Source of the DNA: Chelydra serpentina
Lineage: Eukaryota > Chordata > Testudines > Chelydridae
Length of the DNA: 64,000 nucleotides
Direction of reading: 5' to 3'
Assembly: GCA_037349315.1 (NCBI GenBank)
Contig: JBAIAC010000007.1
Location: 3,658,001 to 3,722,000 of the forward strand
In this document: positions 1-15,500 of the stretch, in pieces
Position numbering within the stretch: the first letter of the stretch is position 1
Layout of the letters: each line of letters opens with the position of its first letter
Position numbers and translations under genes: made by a program
The notes under the pieces: model-generated
The model's database searches: none
Seen by the model: the letters and a program-made list of their open reading frames with translations, nothing else
Told to the model about the DNA's origin: nothing

Positions 1-230
1 AGCAATACTTAATGGTACAGCAAAAAAAGTCGTTCTCTCAGTACAACAGCTTTTCCACAATTGAGAAGCAATAGCGAGGTTAAATCACACAGCGCGTTAA
101 ATGGATAACTGTACACATGGAAGAAAATGACAAAGTAGCTATCCATAATTAAACTGCATCAAATACCATCTACTGAAAATTAATGCTCAACAATAAGCTT
201 TAATTTCTTTTGCATTTAAATTTTACTTAC

Positions 231-362
231 AGCAAACAATTTCATTAAAAGCTCCTGCTGTTCTTTTGCTGCCTCATTTTTAGCATTTTCATCATATTCA
301 TATCCATTTTTTGATAAATAATCCAAGTGGTTGTGAAACACTACTGAACGCCAAAATTGTTC
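231..362 (-). CDS. WDHD1: WDHD1 coding exon 17 (residues 722-765), last in window
   Basis: Encodes [20 protein letters not shown], then [20 protein letters not shown] and KLFA, the start of the helical domain. The acceptor is CTCATTCAG and the donor TGCT/GTAAGT. The next exon is not within positions 1-230. Confidence 0.95.
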
Positions 363-3300
363 CTGAATGAGAGAGAGAGGAGGGGGAAAAAGCATACTAA
401 AGGCCAGAAAAAAAAAAGGTGCTTAGTACTTTCCACCAACTTGTATCAAATTATTCTCTAATGTTCCTTTTCACATCCTATTGGGGCAAGTGATAGATAT
501 TTGTCCTTAAACCTTTATCCGCAAAAGAAAAATATACCATACTAAGAACTTGGACAAATTGGCGAGAGCAACAAAAATGATTAAAGGTCTAGAAAACATG
601 ACATATGAGGGAAGACTGAAAAAACTGGGTTTGTTTAGTCTGGAAAAGAGAAGACAGAGAGAGAACATGAAACAGTTTTCAAGTACATAAAAGGTCGTTG
701 CAAGGAGGAGGGAGAAAAATTGTTTTTCTTTACTTCTTGTCCTATCCTAAGAGGTTATGGTCTTAAATTGCACCAAGGGAGGTTTAGGTTGGACATTAGG
801 AAAAACTTCCTGTCAGGGTGGTTAAGCACTGGAACAAATTGCCTAGGGGAGGTTGTGGAATCTCCATCACTGGATATTTTTAAGAGCAGGTTAGACAAAC
901 ACCTGACAGGAATGTTCTAGATAATACTTAGTCCTGCCATGAGTGCAGGGGACTGGACTAGATGACCTCTCAAGGTCTGTTCCAGTCCTATGATTCTATG
1001 ATTCTAACTTTACGGCATGCTTGTAAAACATATCATGTCCACACACTAAAGTGCTCCAGACAATGTTGTCAATGTTGGTTGTATGTATTACTGGAGGTTT
1101 CATCACATGACAATCTTTAATTCCTGGAGACTCCAGGACAATCCTGGAGGGTTGACAACCCTAGCTCCAAAAATCTTACATGCACAACAAATGCCATTTG
1201 TATTATACTTGTTCGCAGCTGGATTGAATCTGGTCTAATCTGAACTATCTGAGCCTTCACCAGTTTAGTGCTAGAGAGGACAATGCTAAAGCATTCAGAA
1301 TAAAACAGTTCAAACCATCCTACTACTACTATTCTACAGCCTTTCAAAATCCTCAGAATCCACTGCTTCTGGGGGGGAGCTGTAACAGAAACTGTAGGAT
1401 AGAATACCAGAAGGCACTGTAAGTGAAACGGTATAAAACAACACTAGCGTGGACACTGGCCAAAACTGCAGTGGTTTGCAACACAAATAATCAGGGCTAG
1501 TGTGCACAAACGGAACTATTTGTGTTTAAGCTAATCCATGCTCATTGGATCAATTGGGAACCATTCAGTCCTGTAGTGTGTAGACACTACCTAAAATACA
1601 AGCCTCCTCCAGCCAAATGAACACTTCAGGAAGTCCTTATTCCACTGCTTGGCAAGGATAACGAGACACACATTCAGTCAGTACTGTTGAAAAATGGAGG
1701 AAAACCATTGAACACTTCACAAAAGAATACGGTTTGCCGAAGCTTCTTCTGTATACATAAATCAGTGAGCATAGATTTCAAAACGTATGAAATTGCCTCT
1801 GAGATGGAGATTAAAACTCAGTGCCAATTTACACCATATGCACCCCAACTGAAATGAAGTTTAAATCAAAGCAGAATTTGGAGCAAAGTACAGATCTTTT
1901 GCAGAGATACCAAAGAATATTTGGCATTTGCATCTTTTTTCAACTAGTCTCTATTTTAAGAGACAAATTAAACCTGAAGACCAACATTTTCAGAATGACT
2001 AATAATTTTGGGTGCTTAATTAAATACTTTAAAGGAGCCTGATTTTCAAAAGTTGGGTGCTCAGCACTGCCTGAAAATCAGACACCTATAATGGGTTTCA
2101 AGTTGGTCCCCAAAGACAGCCAAAATACGTTAATCACTTCTGAAAAGCAGACAGATTAGATTTTGAGTGCTAACTAAGCTAGGGAGGTGGAGATCAGCTA
2201 CACTGTGCTCCACAGTTCCAACGACCATCACGGGCGGTAAGAAGGAACTGAGAGGGCGCTGGGCCGACTGGGGTATTTATTCAGCACCGCAGTGGCGCCA
2301 CTCCAGAGGGCACCAGCCGGCCCACCGAGTGTTGCTAGGGTAAAAATCTTCCGACAATCGTGCACGCAGCACGCGCACACCTAATTGGAATACATATGAG
2401 CAAGCACTCGAAGAAGAATATAGCATTTCTTAATGAGTAACCTTACACTGATTCTATCAACTTTGTTCTATATTTATTCTCCTTGGTACATACCATTATT
2501 TCAACAACAAAAAGCTTGTATTAACTACCAAACCTGAACAAACTCCACACCTAGATCTCTTCTGCAGACTAAGACGCCTCTTTGTAGTATGGTTCCCAAA
2601 TTGTTTATTGGGGTTAGATATTTTGCTATAAATTTAGTGAAAGATGCCGGTTTGACAGCCCTGGTGACTGAAGACTCCTATGTACAGATGGATTTCAGAA
2701 GTGACAGCTTTCCTATACTATCCTACCGATGTGCTTCAACCTTGACCTAGGAGCAGAACATTAGTTCAGTGCTGTCATGTATTCAATAGTTTGCTTCTCT
2801 GCAGTGGGGATTTTAATAATGTGGACACCTGTTCATTAGGAACACTTAAAATAATCTCATCCTAATTTGTTGGTAAAGTCTACATACCTCCATCTGCCCT
2901 TTTTCTGTTGTAATTTGACAGTAAGGAAGTTTAAAGGATAAAATTGCTACAGCAGGACGTGGAAGTGTAGGAGGGAACCGAGCTCCTTTACAAGGAATGC
3001 ACCTGTCCAAGAAAAACAAAATACATACAAACCACTTCAAAATCTACAGAAAATCCTAATCACAAAACAGGTCTCCCAAGAATATAGAAGGAACAACATA
3101 TTTTAACAGGGTTTGTTATTTACAAAAATTGTATATCCTAACCGTTAAATCAATATTGTAGTGATGGGATTAAATATATTTTTACATCTGTGCAACTGGT
3201 GAAACAAATAAAAGCTCATGAAAAGACCAGAACATATGCTCCACAATGTCAGCTACACCAGAGTTCCCTATTCCATTCTCTTGTTCATTTTAGATACTTT

Positions 3301-3489
3301 AAATACTGCAAACAATAAAAACATTAACACTAATTTCTAACACACGATTTAGTATATCCTAGAAACTGTAAATTCCAATTTATCTGAATCATGGGTCACA
3401 GAAAAACTGAAGATAATTGCACAATTTGAGCTGCTCTCTTATTGTTTGTTTTATTTTTGGCTGAAGAATGGAGTGTGTGATGGAAAGGG

Positions 3490-3524
<35 letters not shown>

Positions 3525-6500
3525 CTAGAAAGACAGTCTTGTAGCACGTTCTGTTTTTTGACATACTGGATCACACATACAGTCCTGAATAAAGTGACTC
3601 TAGCGTATTATGCTTATGCTCCAATACGTCTGTTAGTCTATAAGGTGCCACAGGACTCTGTCACTTCTACAGATCCAAACTAACACAGATACCCCTCTGA
3701 TATCTAGCATTATTGTAGCATTATAATGGCATTTAAGCCGGTACTCTCTTGCAGGGTTCAGCTAAGTAAAATGTCAGTTTGGGAAAGGTGATCTGTAGAG
3801 CTGCATCACTGCAGCATTAACAAAATTTATCCTTAAGTGATGATGTTTCAAACACTGCATAAAAAAAGGAGGAAGCATTACTGGTCTGGCTACGTGTGTC
3901 AATTACTGCATAAGGTTTGATAAATGAAACACCAAACAATACCCTTCCCTGCTTTCTTATCTTTAGCAGTTGTGGTGGCTTTGAATAAAATGTTATTTGT
4001 AATTCATAGAGGAGCACACTTTTTCTTAGAGGAGCAGGAGGAAAAAACTCATGATGACTCTGACTCAGTCATCCCACCAGTTTGATACACATTTTAATGA
4101 GTTTCCTGGAGACCAGGGTTATTTAAAGATCTGGAAGAGGAAGTGGACAGTGAATTGAAGTCTGCCAGTGACACAAAATACTTTCACTTAATAAAACACT
4201 ACAGAGGAGTGTAAAAAGCTCCATTTTGAATTACAGGAGAACCTCAGCCACAATGCACTGTGGCTGCAGCCCTAAGCTGGTTGTTTTTTGTTGTTGTGTT
4301 TTGTCTCCGATGCTGCCTGATTGATTACTTCCAGTTCCACATGGTGTCTGGTTGACCAGTAAGTCCGCAACTCTGGTGTTCGTACCTTTGAGGTTCTACT
4401 GTACATTTTTTCTAAATGTATCTGACACCAGTCTGTAGGGTAGTGCACCATTGAAAAAACAAGCTGATGGGTTCTGAACTGGCGGGAACCTTTACGGAAA
4501 AGGATGTAGGAGAAGTCATAGATAGCTGAATAAAGAGGCCAACCTAGTGTGGATCAGCAAGCAAACAGATAGGATGCTTGGGAGCATTAAAAAAAAGGGA
4601 TAGAAAACTATCAATTACTTAAAACAATGGTATTGTCATATATTGTTCTATAAAATGACAGTTCACTCTCAGCTCCTCACAATCATAGGCTAAGTATTAT
4701 CACACAAATAAACAGCTACGACTGCATTCACACAGGGGTCCACCCATGTGCATGCCACTGCAGGATCTGGCAATTATTGAGGGGATACGAGGGGGAAGGT
4801 ATACAAAGTGATCAAGGTGTTAAAAAAGCAATATAGGACGGGACCAAATGGAACTGGGAGCTTATGATGCTGTTTTAGGAACCCCATAGTCAGAAAAAAG
4901 CTGACAAACTTATTTGCTTTAGAAAGCTGTAATTTTAGTAAGGTTTGTAATTCACGATAAAATGTAATACATAATTGGATCACTTACATAATTGGATCAC
5001 TTTCTGAGCATATTTATTAGCTATTTACCCTTTAAAAATCATGTTAGTTAAAGTTTCTTTCCAGTTTCTATTATTATAAAGGGGAAATGTAACATGTATA
5101 CCATGACCAAGACAAACGCATACGTAACTCTCTTTCCAATATCCCACCTCAGTTGCTGGGGGTTTTCATGGATGCCAATTACCCAATAATGATCAGATTT
5201 TCCTTTGCAGTATTCTCTTGTGTCACATACTGGAATCCAGGTATTCCCAAGTCCTCTGTTCAACATCTTCACAATTCCCTCAGAATCCACATAACATGGG
5301 GTACCTATTAATAACAAACACAAGCATTGTTCTGGCAGCCAACTCAATCTAAGGCCACAATATGATTAAGGATTTATGGGCAGATGCTGCTAGGCAGCAG
5401 TACATGGTTAGGATGCCCAAATATTAAGTAATATCCTCCAGCCCAAAAGTACAAACTGTTTGGGAGAAGCTACTGTTTGCTTAGAAAGTTGCACCACCTG
5501 CTGGCCAGATTATTCAAACTGACATTTAAACATGGAGATACCCAAGAGATTGAAATTCCTGAAAGATTTGAAGAATTTGACAGAAAATAAGCTACTTTAG
5601 GAAAAATCCCAATTTTGTGAATAAGCACTTTTTCCTACTATAAGTTTCAGAAGTTCAACAGAAACAAGGTTTCTCTCTTCAGCCCGAGGCACAGCAGTAT
5701 TTGCAGTTTATCCTGAAACTCCCAAGCAGATAGTTTCCAAATTCAACTACTTAGCAGCCGTAAACATAATCTATATTTGATTATGATGAGATAACTGGCT
5801 CTGTGGATGAGGGGAAAGCAGTGGATGTGCTATTTCTTGACTTTAGCAAAGCTTTTGATACAGTCTCCCACAGTATTCTTGCCAGCAAGTTAAAGAAGTA
5901 TGGGCTGGATGAATGGACGGTAAGGTGGATAGAAAACTGGCTGGATGGTCGCGCTCAACGGGTAGTGATCAATGGCTCCATGTCTAGTTGGCAGCCGGTA
6001 TCAAGTGGAGTGCCCCAAGGGTCAGTGCTGGGGCCGGTTTTGTTCAATGTCTTCATCAACAATCTGGAGGATGGTGTGGACTTCACCCTTAGCAAGTTTG
6101 CAGATGACATTAAACTGGGAGGAGTGGTTGATACGCTGGAGGGTAGGGACAGGATACAGAGGGACCTAGACAAATTAGAGGATTGGGCCAAAAGAAATAT
6201 GATGAGGTTCAACAAGGACAAGTGCAGAGTCCTGCACTTAGGACGGAAGAATCCCATGCACTGCTACAGACTAGGGACCGAATGGCTGGGCAGCGGTTCT
6301 GCAGAAAAGGACCTAGGGGTTACAGTGGACGAAAAGCTGAATATGATTCAACAGTGTGCCCTTGTTGCCAAGAAGGCTAACGGCATTTTGGGCTGTATAA
6401 GTAGGGGCATTGCCAGCAGATCGAGGGACGTGATTATTCCCCTCTATTCGGCACTGGTGAGGCCTCATTTGGAGTACTGTGTCCAGTTTTGGGCCCCACA

Positions 6501-9500
6501 CTACAAGAAGGATGTGGATAAATTGGAAAGAGTCCAGCGGAGGGCAACAAAAATGTTTAGGGGGCTGGAGCACATGACTTATGAGGAGAGGCTGAGGGAA
6601 CTGGGATTGTTTAGCCTGCAGAAGAGAAGTATGAGGGGGGATTTGATAGCTGCTTTCAACTACCTGAAAGGGGGTTCCAACGAGGATGGATCTAGACTGT
6701 TCTCAGTGGTAGAAGATGACAGAACAAGGAGTAATGGTCTCAAGTTGCAGAGGGGGAGGTTTAGGTTGGATATTAGGAAAAACTTTTTCACTAGTAGGGT
6801 GGTGAAGCACTGGAATGGGCTACCTAGGGAGGTGGTGGAATCTCCTTCCTTAGAGGTTTTTAAGGTCAGGCTTGACAAAGCCCTGGCTGGGATGATTTAG
6901 TTGGGGTTGGTCCTGCTTTGAGCAGGGGGTTGGACTAGATGACCTCCTGAGGTCCCTTCCAACCCTGAGATTCTATGATTCAGGTGGTGCGGTCTCTCTG
7001 CTCTCTCACTATCCAGCCAAAATTGGGGCCTGGTTGAAGGTTAGATGCTGGAGACTCAATCCACAGAAGAAAGAGGTAATACTGGTTGGCACAGAAAATA
7101 TTCAGAAGAGATGTTAGGGCTGATACCTGTCCTTGGACTTGGGGCTGTTTATCTGCATTTAGTCAGTAAGGTGTGCAAACCAGGGATCCTGCTAGAACCC
7201 CAGTATTTTTTAGCACTCAAGTTGCATTAATAGCCAAGAAGGGTTCTTCTCATCTGCGTATAACTAGCAGATTGGAACCTCTCTTTTTGAATGCAGAGCT
7301 GTCCAGTTATCCGGTCTTTGTCACCTCAAGCTGCAATTGCACACAAAGCTGTCATTGAAGACCACTCGCATTTCAGCTAGTGCCGTTTCTGAATACTTAG
7401 TGGTGCTTCTCACTGGGAGAATAACACCTGTAGTCACAGTGTGCTCTTGTTTCTAATTTGTGTCCAGGTGCAAGTCAAGGTATTGGCTGCAACCTATAAA
7501 ATATCTTTGTAATTTTGTTCCTGACTATTGCAGAGAACACCTCTCCTCATGCTATACTGCAGCAGTTGAGGTCAGCTGAAGAGCTGACTTAAAAGCCCCC
7601 ACATTTAAAAGGGGAGTGGTTGGTGGCATAGCGTTCCCAGCTACGGGCCCTCAGTTCTAGAACTCACTTCACACGTTGATCTGACAAGAGAGACTTTGTT
7701 GACATTCATAGAACGCTATAGGGATTATCTATTTTTCCTCACAGGATTTTCCCTATGCAGATATTTGGGACAGATCTCAATTTTTTTCTATTTCAGTAGA
7801 ATGGCAGAGATGTAGCTTTTTGAGGGGGACGCAGGAGGGAAGCTGATTGGCTCAAGGTTTTTTGGTAACATTTTAATGTATTTTTTTAATATGGTAAATG
7901 CACTAAGATTTCCAATTACCTCGTTTATATCAGCGGAAGATGGATGGATCGGTGGTCAAGAGACTTTAAAAACAAATTGGAGTTACGGGAACATCTTATT
8001 TTTTAAAAATTAGGTCAATGCTTCTGCAAAATTCTCCATCTAAAAGAGAGCCAAGATGGCTCACTGGAACGCTCATCACATAGCTGCATCATCTTACCTT
8101 CTGCTGAAAAGCCTACCCACATCAGGTAGGATTTCCTTGTAAGAGGAAGTGGGTCTCCATGTAAAACCTGTCTCTTCTTTTTTCCTAACTCTATCAGCTG
8201 TACTCCAAGGCACTGGTCCCCATCAAAGCCAGTACCTAGTAAAAAAAGAAGGTCGACCCAATGATTGTGTTGCATAACAATATAATTTTATACTTGATTA
8301 GACAGAATCTGCATCTTCCTCTTTCTGAGTTCATTTTAAATATAAGTTTTTAATTGAACACTTACCTGAATAATTCTATTTCGGGTCTACGCCTGAACGC
8401 CTAGGTCAAATAACTGAGAGCCCAATTCTGATCTCAGATATGTGTGCATCTTATAAGATCAGCTACATCTCTTACAAGCACATGTGTAATATTTGTTTTT
8501 ACATACAGGGGCAACTTGCTCCTGTGTACCTGAAATACAAGCTGGATCATGGCTATTTTACAGTTACAATCCTCTCCCCCCAAGCTTAGCCAATTATCAA
8601 AGCATTTAATTTGTTCCTGCCTAGCAATTAAATGTCTAGAGCATAGACTTTAAATATAATCATCATTAAGCCACATATGTAAATGCAAAGTACTTTGGCA
8701 AACACTTTAAATGGCAAGAAATTGCATTGGCTTCCCTGTATTTCGGCTCCCCTCTTCCCCCTTTTGCTTGATGCTATATGTTACACATTGTTATACTAGG
8801 CTCTGTTTCCTTTATGATTCTTATACCGGCTTACTTTTGAGTGAACATCATACACCCGACTGATGGAAAATGAAAAATACAAAACACTTAAAGGTCATTT
8901 ACGTGGGCTCAGAACAGCGTGGCATTTGTATGGGATTCATACAAGAGGAAGACTTTGAATAACAGATGGGCCTGGACCCAAACCTCACTTTCAGCAACCT
9001 TCACAATTCAAGCTACTTTAAGTGATAGATGTGTATAAATATGCAATGAAGCCAACATCTGCAAACTTGAGTGCCTAAAATTTCAAGCAAAATTTTTTTT
9101 GCTGATTTTCACAAGTGTTGAGCACCTACAACTCTTACTGAAGTCAATGGGAGCTGTGCATCTTTAGCACCTCTCAAAATTAGGTTATTTTTAGGTGCCT
9201 AATTTAAGGCACTCGAGTTTGAATATGTAGGCTTTATTGTTTAATGACATTTGTGAGTTTGCTGCAATAAAAGGAGTAACTGGTGGAGGGGCAGAGAGGA
9301 AGCACAGAGTGAGGAAAAGAAAAGAAGAATTGGTGACCATGCACAATAAACCAATACTTGAAACCACTAACAAGAGAGAGTAGGTATTTAAAACAAACCA
9401 AAAAAAGAGCATGAGGAAGAAGAGTACCTCTGTGATAAATAACCACAAGCTGCTCTCCATGTCCCGCCATTGACACCACTGGACCAGGGAGACTGAAGAT

Positions 9501-12500
9501 CTCTTTCTGAACTCCACCAATTGTAAACACACGAGTTAGCATGGCGCTCGTGGCACAAGCAGCCCAGCCCTGACCGAGACAAATAGCTTCAATATCTTCA
9601 TCCTTTGGCATATCTACTGTCCATTCCTTGTTGGAATCCCAAGAGCTAAAATGAACGCAATGAAGCTTGCTAAAAAATAAGAATAAAAGGAAAACATTTA
9701 AACATTTAAATCTGAAATAGACAGCATGACTTAAAATACACCATCCACTTACCTGTGCTCTGTAAAGTTTTATTATTTCTGAGACTGGGGATTACCTACA
9801 ATCTGCAACTATCAGACAAGTGAAATGGCACGATACTTGCAGATTATCATTTGTAATCCGATTGCCCAGTGACTGATCATCCAATTCGACTTGCCGCTTC
9901 AGAAATCCAAGTTTCAGAAATCCAGATTCTTCAAAAGCATGATGTGGAATCTGATTGAAGTCTATGGGTGGGATCTTCAGATGTGCTGAGCAACTCCAAT
10001 TAAAATTAATGGGAGCTGGGGGTGCTAAGCACTCCTGAAAATCAGGCCCTACAAATCTTGTCACATTTTCCCGACAAATTCTGGTTTTTTTTATTAAAAC
10101 TTTTAGTTTTAGTTTTTAAAATGTAAACTTTAAGAGACAGACATAAGCAAATTGCTTTAAAAAATTTCAATTTGATGAGTTTATATTTGCATGAATAGTT
10201 CTATTCAGTGCTGCAAGGATATTAAAAATAAATAAATAAAAAAAGACAGACAACTCCCACAGATATCTGTCAGAGGTAAGTCAGATCTACCAAGGGATAG
10301 GGCTACATGATTAGGCTTGATCCCTGTGTCCATGTGGTCATTACTGCCCATTATATTCCTGTTTGTCATTTAAAAGTAGAATTCCAAGTGCAACATCTTT
10401 CATATGGCAAATTTAAAAATACAGCCGCTTTACAGTCCTGTTACATTCAAACACCAGAAGGCAAAAAAGGCAGACTCCCAAGTGTTTGACACACTTTTGA
10501 AAAAGCTTTGAAAAATTTACAGGTTTTTCAGAGCTCCTACAACTAGTAGATGCTGATCACATTTTATAAATTAAGAGCTACATTTTGGCTAGTTGTACAT
10601 GGATGAACTGGGTGAGGAAATGGGTGGAAGACCCTTCTCTCCCCAGAACACTCACTTAAGGAGTAATAGTAATAACATTCTGTCTGATTCTTAAGTGTAA
10701 GGGAGAACATTCTAGCATGCCCAGCTGCTGTTGGAAAGCATGTACAGCACGTTTCATCAGCGGGTTCTAAGAAGCACTATACAGTGCACAATTTAAGTCA
10801 TTCTGTCAATGTCTGCCCTGCAGCTAAAATACATCTACGCACCAATGCTCAGATACAATAGTTTTCTATCATCACTCCTACTACTGCAGAGAGAAGTAAC
10901 AATCTGGCCCACAGTGCCTTATCATGCATTATTGACCTGAGGGGACTGAAATTCTGTCATTAATATGTACAGTTTCTCTTGAGACATCAATGCATTAAAA
11001 TCTTCCAATATACACTTGGAAAGACAGAAGAACTTCAAATAAGAAAAAGAAAAGCTACCTGCACTACATAAAGTATTGGGATACTCCTTAAATCTACATA
11101 GCGGAAGGATATGAAAATCTGCCACCAATTTTTTTTTTAAATCAAGATCAAGAACCCAAAAGTGATAACTATAAAGAGCTCTTTGAACATGCTGACTTTA
11201 ATTCCACAATACAGATTCCATGCAGATGCACTATAGTTTACCTTGCAAGTTCCTCTGTGCTCTCACATGCCAACAGGATAGCTTCACTGGAGAGATCAGC
11301 CATTGTGTGATTGAGAGAATTTGGCAAGTGTGTTGCATGATGTATAGAGGTATCGTGAAATTCCACATCTATAGCGTTGTCTTGCTCATCATTATAACAA
11401 CGAATAATACCAATAGAGTTCCACACCTATAAGACAAAAGGTGAAGAATATTAGCAATTCCAAAGAAGCCAGTTAAATTATTCACACCTATGAACAGTTT
11501 AAAAGTGGCTGTGGCTGTCAGCTGCTGGGACCAGAGCTGTCCCCACTGTTCCCCCCATGGCCGGAGCTGTCCCCGCTCCCCCTGCCTCCCAGCAGCTGGA
11601 GCTGTCAGCAGCCAGGGCTGGAGGTGACAGTGTCTCCCCACCCCCCGCCTTCCCCCCGCAGCAGTAGGAACTGTCAGTCCCCACCTTCCCCCCCACAGTG
11701 GGACTCAGGCTGTCAGCCCCTTCCCCATCCCAGTTACTTTTAGTAAAAGTCATGGAAAGGTCACAGGCTTCCATGAATTTTTGTTTATTGCCCGCAGCCT
11801 GTCCGTGACTTTTACTAAAAATAAAAGTGACAAAATCTTAATCTGAGTCATAGTTGAAGATAAACGATTTAAAAGAGTATTGTATCGAGAATGCAATAGC
11901 ACAGGTACAAAATGTCATATTCTAATTTTCCCTTAAAACCAAATACTGTGTCTACATCAAAATAAATAAAAATAGGAACTTCTAACTCATGTGTGATTTG
12001 AGCAAGTTACTTAACCTCTCTACAGCCAACTTTCTCCATGTGTAAAATGGGGATGGATGGAGATTATATTATATATATATATGCTTACATATATATATAT
12101 ATGTAAGCATATATAAGCATATATATATATGCTTACTCACCTTTTTAGAAGTACTTTGAGATTTACAGGTAAAAGGTGCTAAGTGCAAAGTATACCATTA
12201 GTTCTGGGTATTAACAGAAGGCTACTTTTATTATTTAGCTTCAGAGTCAAGTCAAACAAGAAGTAGTGTCAGTAATTACTGAAGAAGTTATCATACCAAT
12301 CAACACAGCCATAGATAAAATTCAACTTACCATGAAGCGGTGCGTGAGGTGCGAAGGGGTGGAACCAGACTGGAATGGCTTTTGCTGGGGGGTTGGCATT
12401 GGTCCGTCATAGAAAGGTCTTTGCGTGGTTGATACTGGCAGAACTGGAATGCTACCATCTTGGTCATTGTCGTCATCTTTTTCAAGATTGGAATTCACTT

Positions 12501-15500
12501 TCATCAGTGCAGCATCTAGAAGGTAAAACTTTAATATCAGAGAATTAACATGGCAGATGAGATAGAAAACGATTAAAGAAAACACTAAAAACTGTGCAGT
12601 GTGATAAAACAGATAAAATTTAAGGGGGAGAGATAGCTCAGTGGTTTGAGCATTGGCCTGCTAAACCCAGGGTTGTGAGTTCAATCCTTGAGGGGGCCAT
12701 TTAGGGATCTGGGGCAAAAATCTGTCAGGGGAGAGTACTTGGTCCTGCTAGTGAAGGCAGGGGACTGGACTTGACCTTGAAAGGTCCTTCCAGTTCTAGG
12801 AGATTGGCATATCTCCATTTATTCTATTCTAGAGGCCACATTTGAACAGAGAATGTAGGTAAAACTCAATAAAACGCTATCAGAGCCCCAAAAAACAACT
12901 AAGAGCTGTAGAATACAGTTCATTCTGTACCTAGTGAGTTCTCATCATCCTCTATTATTGCCCCTCGTTGTCTAGGATGGCCTGAAGCTAGCATGAGGTC
13001 GTCATCATCATCATCTTCCTCATTAGATAGGACCTTTGGAGATGACCGTGGCTCAATCAGGTCTGTGTTTAAAAAGTCATCATCTTCATCAAAAAGATCA
13101 TTGTAGTCCTTTGTCACTGCACTGGAAACCTAAAGTGAAATAACAGTCCTCAAAGAGCATTTTTCTGAACCTTGCATTCACAACTTGGATTAGCTAATAA
13201 CCAAACCATACAGGGCTGAGACTGCTAGAGCTTTGAGTTTTTATGTATTCAGTCAAAATAAGCATGATTGCTTAACCCATACAGATATAGGTTAAGTAAT
13301 ATTTTTATTACCTTGCCAACTGATTTCTTTCCATCTCTATTACAAACATTCTCAAGCAGTCCCAGATTTCCTTCAGTGTCTGTATATGCTATCTGCCCAC
13401 CTTTGGGGTGCCATGCCAGCCCACAAATTGTGTAACTTTTCTCATGTTTCATCCTAAAAACAAAACAAAAAAATATTTTTAAGCTTCTTAAGGTAGGAAC
13501 CTTCATAAGTGTATTCTGCAAAGTTCTAGTGCTCCTTGGTGCTATAAAACAACATATAGATAAATGTAGCAACAAAAAAATTAAGAGGTGCAGAGAAGGG
13601 CTACTATGATGATCAGAGAAATGGAGAAACTGCCTTATGACAGGAGACTTAAGGAGCTTGGCTTGTTTAGCTAAAAAAAAACAAAGGCTGAGGGAAGATA
13701 TGATTGCTTTCTATAAATACATTAGAGGGATAAACAACAGGGAGGGAAAAGTGTTATTTAAGTAAAGGGCCAATGTTGGCACAAGAACATATGGATATAA
13801 ACAGGCCATCAAATTAGACAAAGATTTCTAATCATCAGAGGAGTGACGTTCTGGAACAGTCTTTCAAGGGAAGTAGTGTGGGCCAAAAAACCTAACTTAT
13901 TTCAAGAGCTTGATAAATTTATGGAAGAGATGGTATGATGAGGTTGCCTCCAATGTCATACAGCACATCTATGACTGCTAGAGGTTATGGGACTATTGCA
14001 GGAGTGTGGGGGGGAAGAGGGTCTGTGGCCTGCGATGCGCAGGAAATCAGTATACATGTTGGGGGGGAGGGATAGCTCAGTGGTTTGAGCATTGGCCTGC
14101 TAAACCCAGGGTTGTGAGTTCAATCCTTGAGGGGGCCATTTAGGGATCTGGGGTAAAAATCTGTCAGGGGACAGTACTTGGTCCTGCTAGTGAAGGAAGG
14201 GGACTGGACTCTATGACCTTTCAAGGTCCTTCCAGTTCTAGGAGATAGGCATATCTCCATCAGTGGCACTCAATTAGATCTACCCACAGGCTGATTTGAG
14301 AATTTTATGACAAGAAGAGGGCCATTAGTGCAGAAGGCTGACAAAATAAAACACAAAACAAAACTTCAGCTGCCCATAATGACCTTGATTGCAACATAAG
14401 TATTAGTGTTTCCTTTAACACAGTTTATAAAATCAATATTATTACCTGTGTTTCTGGCAATCTCTAATGGAAGAAGTGACATTGACATAAGAACATAAGA
14501 ATGGCCGTACTGGGTCAGACCAAAGGTCCATCCAGCCCAGTATCCTGTCCACTGACAGTGGCCAATGCCAGGTGCCCCGGAGTGAATGGACCTAACAGGT
14601 AATGATCAAGTGATCTCTCTCCTGCCATCCATCACCCCCTTCTGACAAACAGAGGCTAAGGACACCATTCCTTACCCATCCTGGTTAATAGCCATTAACC
14701 AGATGATCTCTGGCAAGCTTTGTGAAGAGTGTTCTATAGGCGGTCAGGGCAAGGCACATGCACTATTGAAGATGCTCATCTGTCAGGCAATTGCAGCGTT
14801 GATTTTTTATAATGTTCACGGTAGAAAACCCAGATTGGCGGAGGTACGTTAATCCGAACATTATAAAAAGATAGATGGCTAGATTCTGCCTATTCTGAAA
14901 CTGCTCAGCATATTGAGTCCAGAAATCACCAAATCCCACTTCTCTGAATTTTGCTTTCAAGACATCTGAGCTCTGGAGCCTTACAATTGAAGGGCACCGT
15001 CATCAATTAAATCAAGAATGTTCTTTGTTTTAGAAGGGCAAGGTCCATCAGCAGAAACAACAAATGGATGACAAATAAATAAAAGCAAATCCTTTGGAAT
15101 TTTAAAATTCTCAAATCACATTTTAAAATTTTCAGATTGTTTAGGAATTCTTGGATTGTTTTCATTGAAGTTTCATCTGTAACAACAACATGCAATGTGG
15201 GAAAATGCAGCATCTTTTCTGTTAAGTCTGTCTGAAAGATTTCACGATTCCTCTGAAAGGCAACACTTTTTCAAAGAGATCCCCGACACTGCTTGCATGG
15301 CCTTGGAGCTGCAAGCTGGGGGAATTCAAGTGACCAATAATATCGCAAAGAAATGTTACCTGTGACATAGAGGAGACAGCATTTATAAATTCCAGGAACT
15401 CGCAAGCCTTGGTTTTGTGGTTTGAAAGAAATTCTTTTTTTTTTTTTTGAAGCGCACAAAACTTCTCTATCATGCACCTCCTACTTAACCAGTGAATGTC

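Noticed and set aside
3389..3683. Small ORFs with Thr-His or Cys-Val runs
   Set aside because: They are the translated CA microsatellite.
5803..6900. 365-residue ORF as a host gene
   Set aside because: It is the end of CR1 ORF2 with RT motifs and is followed by a CR1 3' UTR; a truncated LINE copy.
12634..12690. tRNA gene
   Set aside because: A and B boxes are present, but the acceptor stem does not close and the CR1-like tail follows; it is a SINE head repeated three times in the window.
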